From assembly GCF_002920615.1 (NCBI RefSeq), contig NZ_PQSU01000034.1:32261-96260 (forward strand): DNA of 64,000 bases, given 5' to 3'. Below are positions 50,588 through 59,581 of the stretch, in pieces. The notes beneath the pieces are model-generated. The model worked only from the letters and a program-made list of their open reading frames with translations. It made no database searches and was not told the origin of the DNA. Made by a program: the position numbers and the translations under genes. The stretch is from Streptomyces sp. Ru62. Its GTDB lineage: Bacteria > Actinomycetota > Actinomycetes > Streptomycetales > Streptomycetaceae. Each line of letters opens with the position of its first letter. The first letter of the stretch is position 1.

Positions 50588-51355
50588 TCAGCGGGACGGC
50601 ATCAGCCACGGCTCCTGCGGCAGGGTCCGGCCGGTCTCCAGCAGCGACTTCAGGTTGGACAGCACGGCAGGCCAGCCCGACGCGACGTCCGCGCGCTCAC
50701 CCTCGTCGTCGAGGTCCTCGTGGGTGACGGTCAGGCGGACGATGTCCTCGTGCGGCCGGATCTCGAAGGTGACCTGGGAGTGCCGGTCCTCCTGCCCCTC
50801 CTGGTCCGGCGCGGCCCATGTGGTCACCAGCCGGGTCGGCGGCTCGCTCGCCACGACCCGGCCGACCACGTCGGCGATGCCGGAGCCGTCGGTGCGCACG
50901 TGCTCCCAGCGGGAACCGGGCCGCCAGTCGGAGACGTTGCGGTGTCCCCAGTAGGCGGCCGTCAGGTCGGCGTCGGTGAGCGCCTCCCAGACCTTCTCGG
51001 GCGTGCTCGCGATGTAGGTGACGTACACGAAACGGGGCTTGTCGGTCATGGCTTCCTCGGCTCGTCGCTTCACGGCGCCGAGCGCGGCGAGGCGCGGGCG
51101 CTCGAACTTGTCGATCCACCGCTCCTGGATCTCGTGGAGCGGCACGGGGTTGAGGTAGTGCAGCTTCTCCCGCCCCCGCCGCACCGTGCTGATCAGGTTG
51201 GCGGCCTCCAGGACGGCCAGGTGCTGGGTCACCGACTGGCGCGTCATGGCGATGCGCTCGCACAGCTCGCCCAGGGTCTGGCCGTTGTTCTCGTGGAGCC
51301 GGTCGAGCAGGCGCCGACGGGTGTCGTCGGCCAGCGCCTTGAAGACCTCGTCCAT
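50588..51355 (-). CDS. ArsR-type regulator fused to SRPBCC (AHSA1) domain
   Basis: A 255-residue fusion: ArsR winged helix (about 1-85: VFKALADDTRRRLLDRLHENNGQ, IAMTRQSVTQHLAVLEAANLI) and an AHSA1/SRPBCC ligand-binding domain (about 100-240: PRFVYVTYIASTPEKVWEALTDADLTAAYWG). It probably senses a hydrophobic ligand and represses its own gene through the palindrome at 51390. ATG 51355 follows GGAGG. A GNAT gene lies upstream on the same strand. Confidence 0.9.
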   Translation of the reverse strand: MDEVFKALADDTRRRLLDRLHENNGQTLGELCERIAMTRQSVTQHLAVLEAANLISTVRRGREKLHYLNPVPLHEIQERWIDKFERPRLAALGAVKRRAEEAMTDKPRFVYVTYIASTPEKVWEALTDADLTAAYWGHRNVSDWRPGSRWEHVRTDGSGIADVVGRVVASEPPTRLVTTWAAPDQEGQEDRHSQVTFEIRPHEDIVRLTVTHEDLDDEGERADVASGWPAVLSNLKSLLETGRTLPQEPWLMPSR

Positions 51356-51389
51356 CCCGGTGTCGTCCTCCGATCGCACGCTTCACGTT

Positions 51390-51409
51390 ATGCAGGCAAT
51401 TACCTGCAT
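51390..51409 (-). promoter_or_regulatory. ArsR-type operator
   Basis: ATGCAGG and CCTGCAT flank an AATT core; 9 of 10 base pairs match around 51399.5. It lies 34 bp before the start of the ArsR-SRPBCC gene and is a strong autorepression site. Confidence 0.8.
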
Positions 51410-51440
51410 GTCAAGGAAGCCCGTCTCCGGTCCGGCACGG

Positions 51441-51953
51441 TCAGCCGGTCACCGTGAAGGAGATCCACACGTCCGGAGGCAGATCGGGCCGTCCGGGCAC
51501 CGGCCGTGGCTCGCGGGTCCACGCGTCGCCGGCCAGCTCCTCGGCGACGCGCGGCCAGAAGCTCACCGCGGCCGGGTTGTCCTGCTGGAAGGCGATCTCC
51601 CACGGCCCGGGGTGCCGGGTGAGCACCTCGCGCACGGCCCGCAGCCCGATGCCCCGGCGCCGGACGCCGCGCGCCACGAAGAAGCTGTTCAGCACGCGGA
51701 CCGGACCGTCCAGCCCACGGACGAAGGCGAACCCGGCGGGGCGTTCTTCGCGGGTCAGCAGATACGGCGCCCAGCCCGGCTCCGTGAAGGCGTACGCCAC
51801 GCGGTCACTGCGGAAGGTGCCGTCGGCGGCGGGCAGGAGGCCGGTGAACTCGGACAGATCGTGGCGGAACATCAGCCACAGCCGCTCCACGGCGGGCCGG
51901 TCCTCGGGGGTCGCGGGGCGGACGGTGACGTCCGCGGTCATGATGTCGGTCAT
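51441..51953 (-). CDS. GNAT family N-acetyltransferase
   Basis: A 170-residue GNAT protein (VTVRPATPEDRPAVERLW; acetyl-CoA loop FFVARGVRRRGIGLRAVREVL; FQQDNPAAVSFWPRVA). The substrate is unknown. ATG 51953 has GGGGAGG 9 nt upstream. The APC permease gene is 68 bp upstream on the same strand, so they may share a transcript. Confidence 0.9.
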   Translation of the reverse strand: MTDIMTADVTVRPATPEDRPAVERLWLMFRHDLSEFTGLLPAADGTFRSDRVAYAFTEPGWAPYLLTREERPAGFAFVRGLDGPVRVLNSFFVARGVRRRGIGLRAVREVLTRHPGPWEIAFQQDNPAAVSFWPRVAEELAGDAWTREPRPVPGRPDLPPDVWISFTVTG

Positions 51954-52021
51954 GAACCGAAGCCTCCCCGGCGGACTGCGGTCCGGCCGGGGAGGTGCGT
52001 TTCGATGAAGGTAACGCTGGC

Positions 52022-53479
52022 TCACGCCAAGGGCGTTGCCGTGACCACCCCCGCGGATTCCGCGCCGGTCTCCTCGCTGATCTCCTTCGGGCCGAACGGC
52101 CACACCTTCTCCAGCCGGGCCCAGACCACGAAGGCCACGCCGCCCAGCGCCAGCCAGGCCAGGGACCACTCGATGGGATGACGGCCCGGGGAGTTCTTGT
52201 CGGCGTAGCCGTAGATCACGCACCAGCCGACGAAGGCGACGACGCTCGGCAGCGGGTACAGCCACATCCGGTACGGGCGGGGCAGGTCCGGCCGGCGTCG
52301 GCGCAGCACCGTCAGCGCGACGATCTGGGCCAGTGCCTGCACGATGACCATCACCGTGGTGAGCAACTGGATCAGGGTCGCGAGGTCGGTGTGGCGGCCG
52401 ATCAGGAAGCCGACGGCGGTGATCACGCCCATGGTGGCGAGGCCGAGCATCGGGAAGCGGTGTCTCGGGTGCAGCTTCGCGTACGGGCGGAAGAAGACCC
52501 GGTCGCGAGCGGCGTCGTAGGGGACCCGGGAGCCGCCGAGCAGGCCGGCGAAGACGGAGGCGAACGCGGTGATGAGGATCAGCACGGTCACCGTGTCGGC
52601 CGCGCCCTTGCCCCAGGTCTCCTCCAGCACGGCGGAGGCCACCGAGGAGGAGGCGATGTCGTGCGGGTCGGTCATCCGGTGCCAGTCGACGACACCCAGG
52701 GTGCCGATCTGCAGCAGCAGGTAGATCGCCATGATGCCGAGGATGGAGAAGAGGATGGAGCGCGGCAGCGTACGTCCTGGCTCCTTGATCTCGGCGCCCA
52801 TGTAGGCGGTGGTGTTGTAGCCGAGGTAGTCGTAGATGCCGATGGTCAGGCCCGCCGCGAAGCCGAGCCAGAAGTGGTTGCTCATCACATTGAAGGCCCC
52901 CGCCGGGTAGGTGAAGGCCATGTGTGGGCTGAAGTGAGTGGCGGCGGCGACGATGACCAGCAGCACGGAGGCGATCATCACGGTCCACATCACGGCGGTG
53001 ATCCGGGCGATGTGCTCGATGCCGCGCCAGAGCAGCAGCACCACCAGGGCGATCACGCCGAGGCCGATCAGGTCGCCGGCGGTCTGCCCGAGGCCGGGGG
53101 CGAGATAGCCCAGGTACTGGACGAAGCCGACCACGCCCGTGGACATGATCAGCGGGATGAAGAGCATCGCCGTCCACACGAACAGGAAGGGCATCAGACG
53201 GCCGGTGCGGTACTGGAAGGCCTGGCGCAGGTAGAGGTAACTGCCGCCGGAGCCGGGCAGCGAGGCGCCCAGCTCGGCCCAGACCAGGCCGTCGCACAGC
53301 GCCAGGACCGCGCCGGCGACGAATCCGATGACCGCCTGGGGGCCGCCGAACGCGGCGACCATCAGCGGGATCGTCACGAACGGCCCGATGCCGCACATCT
53401 GGCTCATGTTGATCGCCGTGGCCTGGAACAGGCCGACACGGCGGACGAAGCCACCCGGGGGTGGCGGGCTACCGGACAT
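52022..53479 (-). CDS. APC family amino acid/amine permease
   Basis: A 485-residue transporter with about 12 membrane helices; the first helix has the substrate-binding GIGPF loop, and the sequence YLGYNTTAYMGAEIKEPGRTLPRS is the APC helix 6-7 signature. It imports amino acids, polyamines or related amines. AGGAG precedes the ATG. It is divergent from the ROK regulator and shares a candidate operator with it, which may link its substrate to amino-sugar use. Confidence 0.9.
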   Translation of the reverse strand: MSGSPPPPGGFVRRVGLFQATAINMSQMCGIGPFVTIPLMVAAFGGPQAVIGFVAGAVLALCDGLVWAELGASLPGSGGSYLYLRQAFQYRTGRLMPFLFVWTAMLFIPLIMSTGVVGFVQYLGYLAPGLGQTAGDLIGLGVIALVVLLLWRGIEHIARITAVMWTVMIASVLLVIVAAATHFSPHMAFTYPAGAFNVMSNHFWLGFAAGLTIGIYDYLGYNTTAYMGAEIKEPGRTLPRSILFSILGIMAIYLLLQIGTLGVVDWHRMTDPHDIASSSVASAVLEETWGKGAADTVTVLILITAFASVFAGLLGGSRVPYDAARDRVFFRPYAKLHPRHRFPMLGLATMGVITAVGFLIGRHTDLATLIQLLTTVMVIVQALAQIVALTVLRRRRPDLPRPYRMWLYPLPSVVAFVGWCVIYGYADKNSPGRHPIEWSLAWLALGGVAFVVWARLEKVWPFGPKEISEETGAESAGVVTATPLA

Positions 53480-53532
53480 GGGGGACTCCTGACGCGACGG
53501 GCGTGCGACGCCCGGCGGAGGGTGACTGGCGG

Positions 53533-53552
53533 ATAAAGTTAAGGAGCCTTAC
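53533..53552. promoter_or_regulatory. candidate ROK operator between the APC permease and ROK genes
   Basis: TAAAGTT (53534-53540) followed by TAAGG-AG-CCTTA (53540-53551) is an AT-rich dyad. The whole resembles the better palindrome at 54851-54870 (13 of 16 arm positions). It sits in the 116-bp divergent promoter region. Confidence 0.5.
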
Positions 53553-53595
53553 TAGAGGCGTCAAGTGTGCGACAGGAATGCACGAGAATGGTGCG

Positions 53596-54780
53596 ATGCC
53601 CGCCAGCGACGTCGTAGAGCAGCCGGAACAGCCCTGGAGCCGCCGGCGGCTGCGCAGTACCAACGAGCGGCTGCTGCTGGACCGGCTGCGGGCGCTCGGC
53701 GCCGCCTCGCGTGCCCAACTGGCCCGGGAGACGGGCCTTTCGAAGCCGACGGTCTCCAGCGCACTGGCCTCACTGGCGGCGGCCGGCCTGGTGCACGAGG
53801 TAGGCACGCAGGCCCCGGAACGCGGGCGCACCGCCGTGCTCTACGCCCCGGACCCCGCCGCCGGGTACGCGCTCGGCGTGGACATCGGCCGGGGCTGGCT
53901 GCGCGTGGCGGTGGTCGACCTGGACGGCACGGTCGTGGCCCGGGCCGACATACGCAACCGGGCCCGCGCCTCGGCCGCCCTCACCGACCTGGTGGTGAGC
54001 ACCGCCCGTCAGGTGATCGCCAACTCGGGCGTGGACCCGGCGGAGGTGGTGCACGGGGTGGTGGGCACTCCGGGGGTGTACGACGAGAGGCAGCGGCGGG
54101 TGCGCTACGCGATGCACCTGCCCGGCTGGGGACGGGCAGGGCTGGTGGACGGCATACGCACGGAGCTGGGCGTGCCGCTGGAGGTGCACAACGACGCCAA
54201 TCTGGCGGCGCTCGGCGAGTACACCTACGGCGTCGGCGCGGGCAGCCGGCTGTTCGCGTACATCCTGATCGGCACCGGCCTGGGGATGGGGGTGGTCAGC
54301 GAGGGGCGGCTGTTCACGGGCGCGCGCGGACTGGCCGGGGAGATCGGCTTCCTGCCGTGGCACGGGAGGCAGAAGCCGGAGCGGCTGGAGGACGCGGTGT
54401 CGGGGGTGGCGGTGGTGGAGTCCGCCCGGCAGTTCGGGATGCGCGGGCAGCTCACGGCCAAGGCCGTGTTCGACGCGGCCCGGCAGGGGCATCCGGGCGC
54501 CGTGCGGGCCGTGGAACTGGAGGGCGAGCGGATAGCGCACACCGTGGCGGCGGCCGCCGCCGTGCTCGACCCGGACCTCGTGGTGCTCGGCGGCGGTGTC
54601 GGGCACAGTGTCGATCTGCTGCTGCGGCCCGTGCGGGAGCGGTTGCGGGCGCTGACCCCGTTGCGGCCCCGGATCGCGCCGAGCCGGCTCGGTGAGGACG
54701 CCGTCCTGCTGGGTGCGGTGGCCACGGCCCTGGACACGGCCCGCGACCTGGTGTTCGAACGCCGTACGGCCGGAACCTGA
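53596..54780 (+). CDS. ROK family transcriptional repressor
   Basis: A 394-residue NagC/XylR-type regulator: N-terminal MarR-like helix-turn-helix (RAQLARETGLSKPTVSSALASLAAAGL), then the sugar-kinase-like ROK domain with LGVDIGRGWLRVAVVDLDG, VHNDANLAALGEY and GTGLGMGVV. The zinc-site Cys cluster of many ROK proteins is not seen. Located between an amine permease and an exo-glucosaminidase, it is probably a CsnR-like repressor responding to glucosamine oligomers. ATG 53596 or 53578. Confidence 0.9.
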   Translation: MPASDVVEQPEQPWSRRRLRSTNERLLLDRLRALGAASRAQLARETGLSKPTVSSALASLAAAGLVHEVGTQAPERGRTAVLYAPDPAAGYALGVDIGRGWLRVAVVDLDGTVVARADIRNRARASAALTDLVVSTARQVIANSGVDPAEVVHGVVGTPGVYDERQRRVRYAMHLPGWGRAGLVDGIRTELGVPLEVHNDANLAALGEYTYGVGAGSRLFAYILIGTGLGMGVVSEGRLFTGARGLAGEIGFLPWHGRQKPERLEDAVSGVAVVESARQFGMRGQLTAKAVFDAARQGHPGAVRAVELEGERIAHTVAAAAAVLDPDLVVLGGGVGHSVDLLLRPVRERLRALTPLRPRIAPSRLGEDAVLLGAVATALDTARDLVFERRTAGT

Positions 54781-54846
54781 CCCGTTCAACAGCCACCACG
54801 GCGGGGTTCGTTGACACGGCCCGTGGCGCGCCCTAGCGTGGCCCAG

Positions 54847-54870
54847 GTTAGTAAAGTTTCCTAACTTTAC
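54847..54870 (+). promoter_or_regulatory. ROK/CsnR-like palindromic operator before the GH2 gene
   Basis: Two overlapping palindromes are present: GTTAG and CTAAC flanking TAAAGTTTC (8 of 9 pairs, centre 54856), and GTAAAGTT-TCCT-AACTTTAC (perfect 8-bp arms, centre 54860.5). The AAAGTTTCCT core is, as I recall, like the site described for the chitosanase repressor CsnR. It lies 17 bp before the GTG. Confidence 0.7.
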
Positions 54871-54886
54871 GAGGCTGGAGACCGCC

Positions 54887-57601
54887 GTGTTCCCTCGCCC
54901 CGCCCGCCGGCTCCCCATGACCGCCGCGCTCCTCGCCCTGGTCGGCTCCCTGGCCACCGGCGCCTGGGCCGGCCCCCGGGACACGGCAGAGCCCCACCGG
55001 CCCGCCCGGATCACCCACGTCCCCTCGGCCGCCGGCAGCAGCACCCCGCTGTCCGGCTACGCCGTCCAGTCCACGGCGAAAGTGGGCGACTCGGCAGCGG
55101 CCGTGTCCACCCCCGGCTATCCGGCGCGGGGCTGGTACCCGGCGGGCCCGCGCTCCACGGTGCTGGCCGCACTGCTGGCGAACGGTGTGTACGCCGACCC
55201 GTTCCACTCCACCGACCAGCAGAAGATCCCCCGGGCCGACTTCGAGGTGCCCTGGTGGTACCGCGCCGACTTCACCGTCCGGGACACCCGGCAGCGCACC
55301 TCCCTCGACTTCAGCGGGGTCGTCTCGGCGGCGGACGTCTACGTGAACGGCCGGCAGGTGGCGAAGGCCGCCGAGGTGACCGGCGCCTACACCCGTCACG
55401 AGCTGGACATCACCTCGCTGGTCAGGTCCGGCACCAACACGGTCGCCTTCCGCATCCGGCCCAACGACCCGCTCAAGGACCTGACCATGGGCTGGATCGA
55501 CTGGATCCAGCCGCCGCCCGACCAGAACATGGGAATCGTCCGGGACGTCCTGGTCCGCAGGGGCGGCCCGATCACGCTGCGCGACGCGCACGTGGTCACG
55601 AAGCTGGCGGTGCCGTCGCTCGCCACGGCCGACCTGACGGTCAAGGCCGAGGCCCGCAACGACACGGACGCGCCGGTCACCGCCGAGGTCGGCGGCAGCG
55701 TCGACGGGACGGAGTTCCGCACGACGGTCTCGCTGGCGGCGCACGAGACGAAGACCGTCACCTTCTCCCCCGCCGACACCCCCGGCCTGCACCTCACCGA
55801 CCCGAAGGTGTGGTGGCCGGCCGGCATGGGCGGACAGCCGCTGTACGACCTCGACCTCACCGCCACCGTGGCCGGTACGACGTCGGACACCGCGCACGAG
55901 ACCTTCGGCATCCGGGACGTGCGGGCCCCGCTGAACTCCGACGGCGCCCGGCAGTACCGGATCAACGGCCGCAAGCTGCTGATCAAGGGCGGCGGCTGGT
56001 CCCCGGACGAGTTCCTGCGCTGGGACCCCGCCTATGTCGAGGACCGCTTGAAGTACGCCCTGGACCTGGGTCTGAACACCCTGCGCCTGGAAGGCCACCT
56101 GGAACCGGACGAGTTCTTCGACCTGGCCGACCGCTACGGCGTGCTCACCCTGCCGGGCTGGGAGTGCTGCGACAAATGGGAGGGCGAGTTCAACGGCGAC
56201 GAGAAGGGCGACCGGTGGAGCGACGCCGACTACCCGGTCGCCAGGGCGTCCATGGCCGCCGAGGCCGCGCGGCTGCGTGACCACCCGAGCGTCATCTCCT
56301 TCCTGATCGGCAGCGACTTCGCCCCCGACGCGACGATCGAGAAGGGCTACCTGGACGCCCTGGAGTCCGCCGACTGGCCCACCCCCGTCGTCTCCTCCGC
56401 CTCCGACCGGTCCTCCCCACGGCTGGGCAGCTCGGGCATGAAGATGACCGGCCCCTACGACTGGGTGCCGCCCGGCTACTGGTACGCCAAGCGGGAAGGC
56501 GGGGCGACCGGGTTCAACTCCGAGACCAGCGCGGGCCCCAGCATCCCCACCCTCGACACCCTGCGCCGGATGATGACGCCCGCCGAACTCGACACCCTGT
56601 GGAAGGACCCGGACGCCAGGCAGTACCACCGCTCGCCGTCCCCCGTCTTCGGCACCCTGAAGATCTACGACGACGCCCTCGCCGGCCGCTACGGCGCCCC
56701 GACCGGTCTCACCGACTACGTCCGCAAGGCCCAGCTGGCCCAGTACGAGAACGTCCGCGCCCAGTTCGAGGCGTACGGACGCAACGCGACCGACGGCGAC
56801 CGGCCCGCCACCGGGGTGATCCACTGGATGTTCAACAGCGGCTGGACGTCCCTGCACTGGCAGCTCACCGACCGCTATCTCGACCAGAACGGCTCCTACT
56901 TCGGGGCGAAGAAGGCGAACGAGCCGCTGCACATCCAGTACTCCTACGACGACCGCTCGGTCGTGGTGGTGAACAACCGGCCCGCCGCCGCCAGGGGCCT
57001 CACGGCGCGGGCCACGCTGTACGACCCCGACGGCACGCAGAAGTACGACAGGACCGTCACCGGCGTGGCGGTGGACGGGGACGGGGCGCACGGCACACCG
57101 CTGACCCTGCCATCCTCGGTGAGCGGGCTGTCGCGGACGTATCTGCTCCGGCTGGTGCTGACGGACGCGGACGGCACGGAGGTGAGCCGGAACGTGTACT
57201 GGCTCTCCACCCGGCCCGACACCCTCGACTGGAACGGCACCACCTGGTACCACACGCCGACGACGAGCTACGCCGACATGAAGGGGCTCACCTCGATGGC
57301 GCGGGTCCCGGTGACGGCGACGGCGGCCACGCGTGCGTCGGACGGCATGTCGACCACGACGGTGACCCTGCGCCACAGCGGGAGCGGGAAGACCCCGGCA
57401 CTGCTGACGGACGTGCACCTCGTGGACGAGCGGGGCAGGCCCGTGCTGCCGGTGCGCTGGTCGGACAACGAGGTGAGCCTGTGGCCGGGCGAGTCGGTGA
57501 CGCTGACCGCCACCTACCGGACGGCCGACCTGCGCGGCTCGGCACCGGGTGTGCGGGTGTCCGGGTGGAACACGCCGGAGCGGACGGTGCCGGCGGCCTG
57601 A
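54887..57601 (+). CDS. csxA: secreted GH2 exo-beta-D-glucosaminidase
   Basis: A 904-residue secreted enzyme: signal peptide (cleavage near AWA-G), jelly-roll, Ig-like, TIM barrel and C-terminal Ig-like domains. Catalytic residues match the Amycolatopsis CsxA pattern: acid/base Asp477 in LIGSDFAPD and nucleophile Glu546 in GFNSETSAG. It releases glucosamine from the non-reducing end of chitosan oligomers. The GTG follows GGAG. A palindromic operator and ROK gene directly upstream indicate induction by chitosan products. Confidence 0.92.
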   Translation: MFPRPARRLPMTAALLALVGSLATGAWAGPRDTAEPHRPARITHVPSAAGSSTPLSGYAVQSTAKVGDSAAAVSTPGYPARGWYPAGPRSTVLAALLANGVYADPFHSTDQQKIPRADFEVPWWYRADFTVRDTRQRTSLDFSGVVSAADVYVNGRQVAKAAEVTGAYTRHELDITSLVRSGTNTVAFRIRPNDPLKDLTMGWIDWIQPPPDQNMGIVRDVLVRRGGPITLRDAHVVTKLAVPSLATADLTVKAEARNDTDAPVTAEVGGSVDGTEFRTTVSLAAHETKTVTFSPADTPGLHLTDPKVWWPAGMGGQPLYDLDLTATVAGTTSDTAHETFGIRDVRAPLNSDGARQYRINGRKLLIKGGGWSPDEFLRWDPAYVEDRLKYALDLGLNTLRLEGHLEPDEFFDLADRYGVLTLPGWECCDKWEGEFNGDEKGDRWSDADYPVARASMAAEAARLRDHPSVISFLIGSDFAPDATIEKGYLDALESADWPTPVVSSASDRSSPRLGSSGMKMTGPYDWVPPGYWYAKREGGATGFNSETSAGPSIPTLDTLRRMMTPAELDTLWKDPDARQYHRSPSPVFGTLKIYDDALAGRYGAPTGLTDYVRKAQLAQYENVRAQFEAYGRNATDGDRPATGVIHWMFNSGWTSLHWQLTDRYLDQNGSYFGAKKANEPLHIQYSYDDRSVVVVNNRPAAARGLTARATLYDPDGTQKYDRTVTGVAVDGDGAHGTPLTLPSSVSGLSRTYLLRLVLTDADGTEVSRNVYWLSTRPDTLDWNGTTWYHTPTTSYADMKGLTSMARVPVTATAATRASDGMSTTTVTLRHSGSGKTPALLTDVHLVDERGRPVLPVRWSDNEVSLWPGESVTLTATYRTADLRGSAPGVRVSGWNTPERTVPAA

Positions 57602-57606
57602 CGCCC

Positions 57607-57636
57607 CAGGGGGTGGACCTCGCGGCCCACCCCCTG
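57607..57636. terminator. terminator between GH2 and secreted protein genes
   Basis: A perfect 10-bp stem (57607-57616 with 57627-57636) and 10-nt loop, 5 bp after the GH2 stop and just before the convergent stop at 57644. Confidence 0.75.
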
Positions 57637-57643
57637 TCCCGGC

Positions 57644-59086
57644 TCAGCTCACGGTGAGCGCGGTGTCGTCGAGGACGAACGACGTCTGGAGGGTGGAGCC
57701 CTCGGTGCCGGTGAACTTGATCGTCACGGTCTGGCCCGCGTAGCTCGCGAGGCTGAAGCTGCGCTGGGTGTAGCCGCTCGCCGCGTTCAGGTTCGAGTAG
57801 GTCGCGAGGGTGGACAGCACCGTTCCGCTGCTGCCCAGCACCTGCGCCTTGAGGGTGTCGTAGGCCGTCGAGGTGGTCGTCTCGGCGGTGTCGACGTGGA
57901 GGTGGAAGCTCAGGGTGGCGCTCGTGCAGCCGGCGGGGATGGTCACCGACTGCGCAAGGGTGTCGGTGTGGGCGGAGCCGTAGCCGTTCAGCCAGGCCTT
58001 GTAGGAGCCGGTGCGGGCCGCCTCGCCGGTGTCGTTGGTGATCACACCGCTGGAGGCGGTCCAGGAGGTGGCGCCGGACTCGAAGCCGGGGTTGGCCAGG
58101 AGCTGGGCGGCCGTGCAGGTGCCGCCACCGCCGCCGCTGCTGCCGCCCGCGCCGGACAGCCACTCGGTGGCGTTGAGGGCGAGGGCCGCGTCGGTGGCGG
58201 TGGAGTCGTTCCAGCCGTCGTACAGGGTGTTGCCGGACTGGCCGGTGCCGTCGTCGATCGGGGAGCTGTCGCCCCAGAACGCGACCCGGCCGCTGCCGAA
58301 GGTGCTGGTGGCGAAGAAGGCACCGGTGTTGCCGGAGTAACCGGTGCGGTAGAGCAGGCCCTTGACGGCCGGGTTGTCGGCGGGCTTGAGGGTGGCGGTC
58401 GTACCGCTGGCGATCAGGCTCTTGGTGACGGTGCCGAAGGAGCCGTGGAGCACCGGGTCGGTGCTGTCACTGATCGCGGCGGGGTGGTCGGAGCTGATGC
58501 TCAGCGAGTCGACGGAGAAGCCGAACGGGTCGGTGGAGTCGACGCTGTTGTTCGTCATCAGGTCGTTGAAGATCTCGACCGCGTCGTAGCCGTCGTTGTT
58601 GCGGTCGGCGCCGGTGTGGTCGGAGATCATGAACAGACCGCCGCCGTTCTTGACGAAGGTCATGATGGCGGTCTTCTCGGCGCTGGTGAACAGCGTGTTG
58701 GGTTCCGGCAGGACCAGCGTGTCGAAGTTCGACAGGTCGGTCGCGGACGTGCCGCCGTAGCCGAGGCTGGAGCCCGAGGGCAGGGTCTTCAGGCTGTAGT
58801 CGCCGGTCTTCTGCAGCGCCACGCCCCAGGAGGACAGGGCGCCGGTCCAGTCCGTCTCGGCGGACGGGGTGGAGTCCTGGCCGAGCGGGTCGGGCTGGCT
58901 GGTGGAGATGATCCAGTCGGCGTTGCCGGCCGTCTCGGCGTGGGCGTTGTCGAACAGGACGCGGTGCGCGGTCGCCGCGTGGGCGGGGGTGCCGGTGCCG
59001 ACCTGGAACGCGGCTGCGGTGACCAACAGGCCCAGGCCGGCCAGGGCGGTGGTGAATCTGCGGCGGGATCTCCCGGATCCGGGCAT
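57644..59086 (-). CDS. secreted protein with GATase/DUF4350-like domain and C-terminal beta-sandwich
   Basis: A 480-residue exported protein. The signal has a twin-arginine look (RSRRRFTTALAGLGLL, cleavage near AHA-A). Residues about 40-320 look like a ThuA/DUF4350-type flavodoxin-like domain (HRVLFDNAHAE, LVLPEPNTLF, IMTFVKNGGGLFMISDHTG, GRVAFWGDSSP). A Gly/Ser linker leads to a carbohydrate-binding-like beta-sandwich (LLANPGFESGATSWT ... TSFVLDDTALTV). It may bind or process polysaccharide; I do not know the activity. GGAGG precedes ATG 59086. Confidence 0.8.
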   Translation of the reverse strand: MPGSGRSRRRFTTALAGLGLLVTAAAFQVGTGTPAHAATAHRVLFDNAHAETAGNADWIISTSQPDPLGQDSTPSAETDWTGALSSWGVALQKTGDYSLKTLPSGSSLGYGGTSATDLSNFDTLVLPEPNTLFTSAEKTAIMTFVKNGGGLFMISDHTGADRNNDGYDAVEIFNDLMTNNSVDSTDPFGFSVDSLSISSDHPAAISDSTDPVLHGSFGTVTKSLIASGTTATLKPADNPAVKGLLYRTGYSGNTGAFFATSTFGSGRVAFWGDSSPIDDGTGQSGNTLYDGWNDSTATDAALALNATEWLSGAGGSSGGGGGTCTAAQLLANPGFESGATSWTASSGVITNDTGEAARTGSYKAWLNGYGSAHTDTLAQSVTIPAGCTSATLSFHLHVDTAETTTSTAYDTLKAQVLGSSGTVLSTLATYSNLNAASGYTQRSFSLASYAGQTVTIKFTGTEGSTLQTSFVLDDTALTVS

Positions 59087-59316
59087 CCGTCGAACCTCCG
59101 TGAAGGGGTGGGGAAGAGGGCGGTGCGGGCGCCAAGTCTGCGCGCGTAGAACCCGCTTGAGGGTTCTACACGCGTCGAACGGTTGAAAGGTACATGGCAT
59201 GAAGGGGCGGTGAACAGAGGCTTCCGGGGGCAACCGGACCGGAGTGGCTCCGCTTTCAGCGGGCACATGCCACATCAGCGGGGGATCGTTGACAAGACCG
59301 TCAAGGAGGGTCGGCC

Positions 59317-59580
59317 ATGGAGGTCTCAGGCATCATCAGCGCCATCGTCATCGGCCTCATCATCGGTGTGCTGGGGCGGCTGGTCGTCCCCGGGCGGCAG
59401 CACATCGGAGTCCTGTGGACCATCGTCGTCGGCATCGTGGCCGCGCTGGTGGGCTCGGCGATCGCCGCCGGGATCGGGGTCGCCGACACGAAGGGGCCCG
59501 ACTGGATCGAGTGGCTCATCCAGATAGCCCTGGCGGCCGTCGGGGTGGCCGCGCTGGACCGGAGCCGGGCCCGTCGCTGA
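59317..59580 (+). CDS. GlsB/YeaQ/YmgE family stress membrane protein
   Basis: An 87-residue protein with three hydrophobic glycine-rich helices (ISAIVIGLIIGVLGRLVVPG; VLWTIVVGIVAALVGSAIAAGIG; IQIALAAVGVAAL), the transglycosylase-associated/YeaQ pattern. The role in bacteria is unknown beyond stress association. AAGGAGG precedes the ATG. Confidence 0.88.
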   Translation: MEVSGIISAIVIGLIIGVLGRLVVPGRQHIGVLWTIVVGIVAALVGSAIAAGIGVADTKGPDWIEWLIQIALAAVGVAALDRSRARR

Positions 59581-59581
59581 G

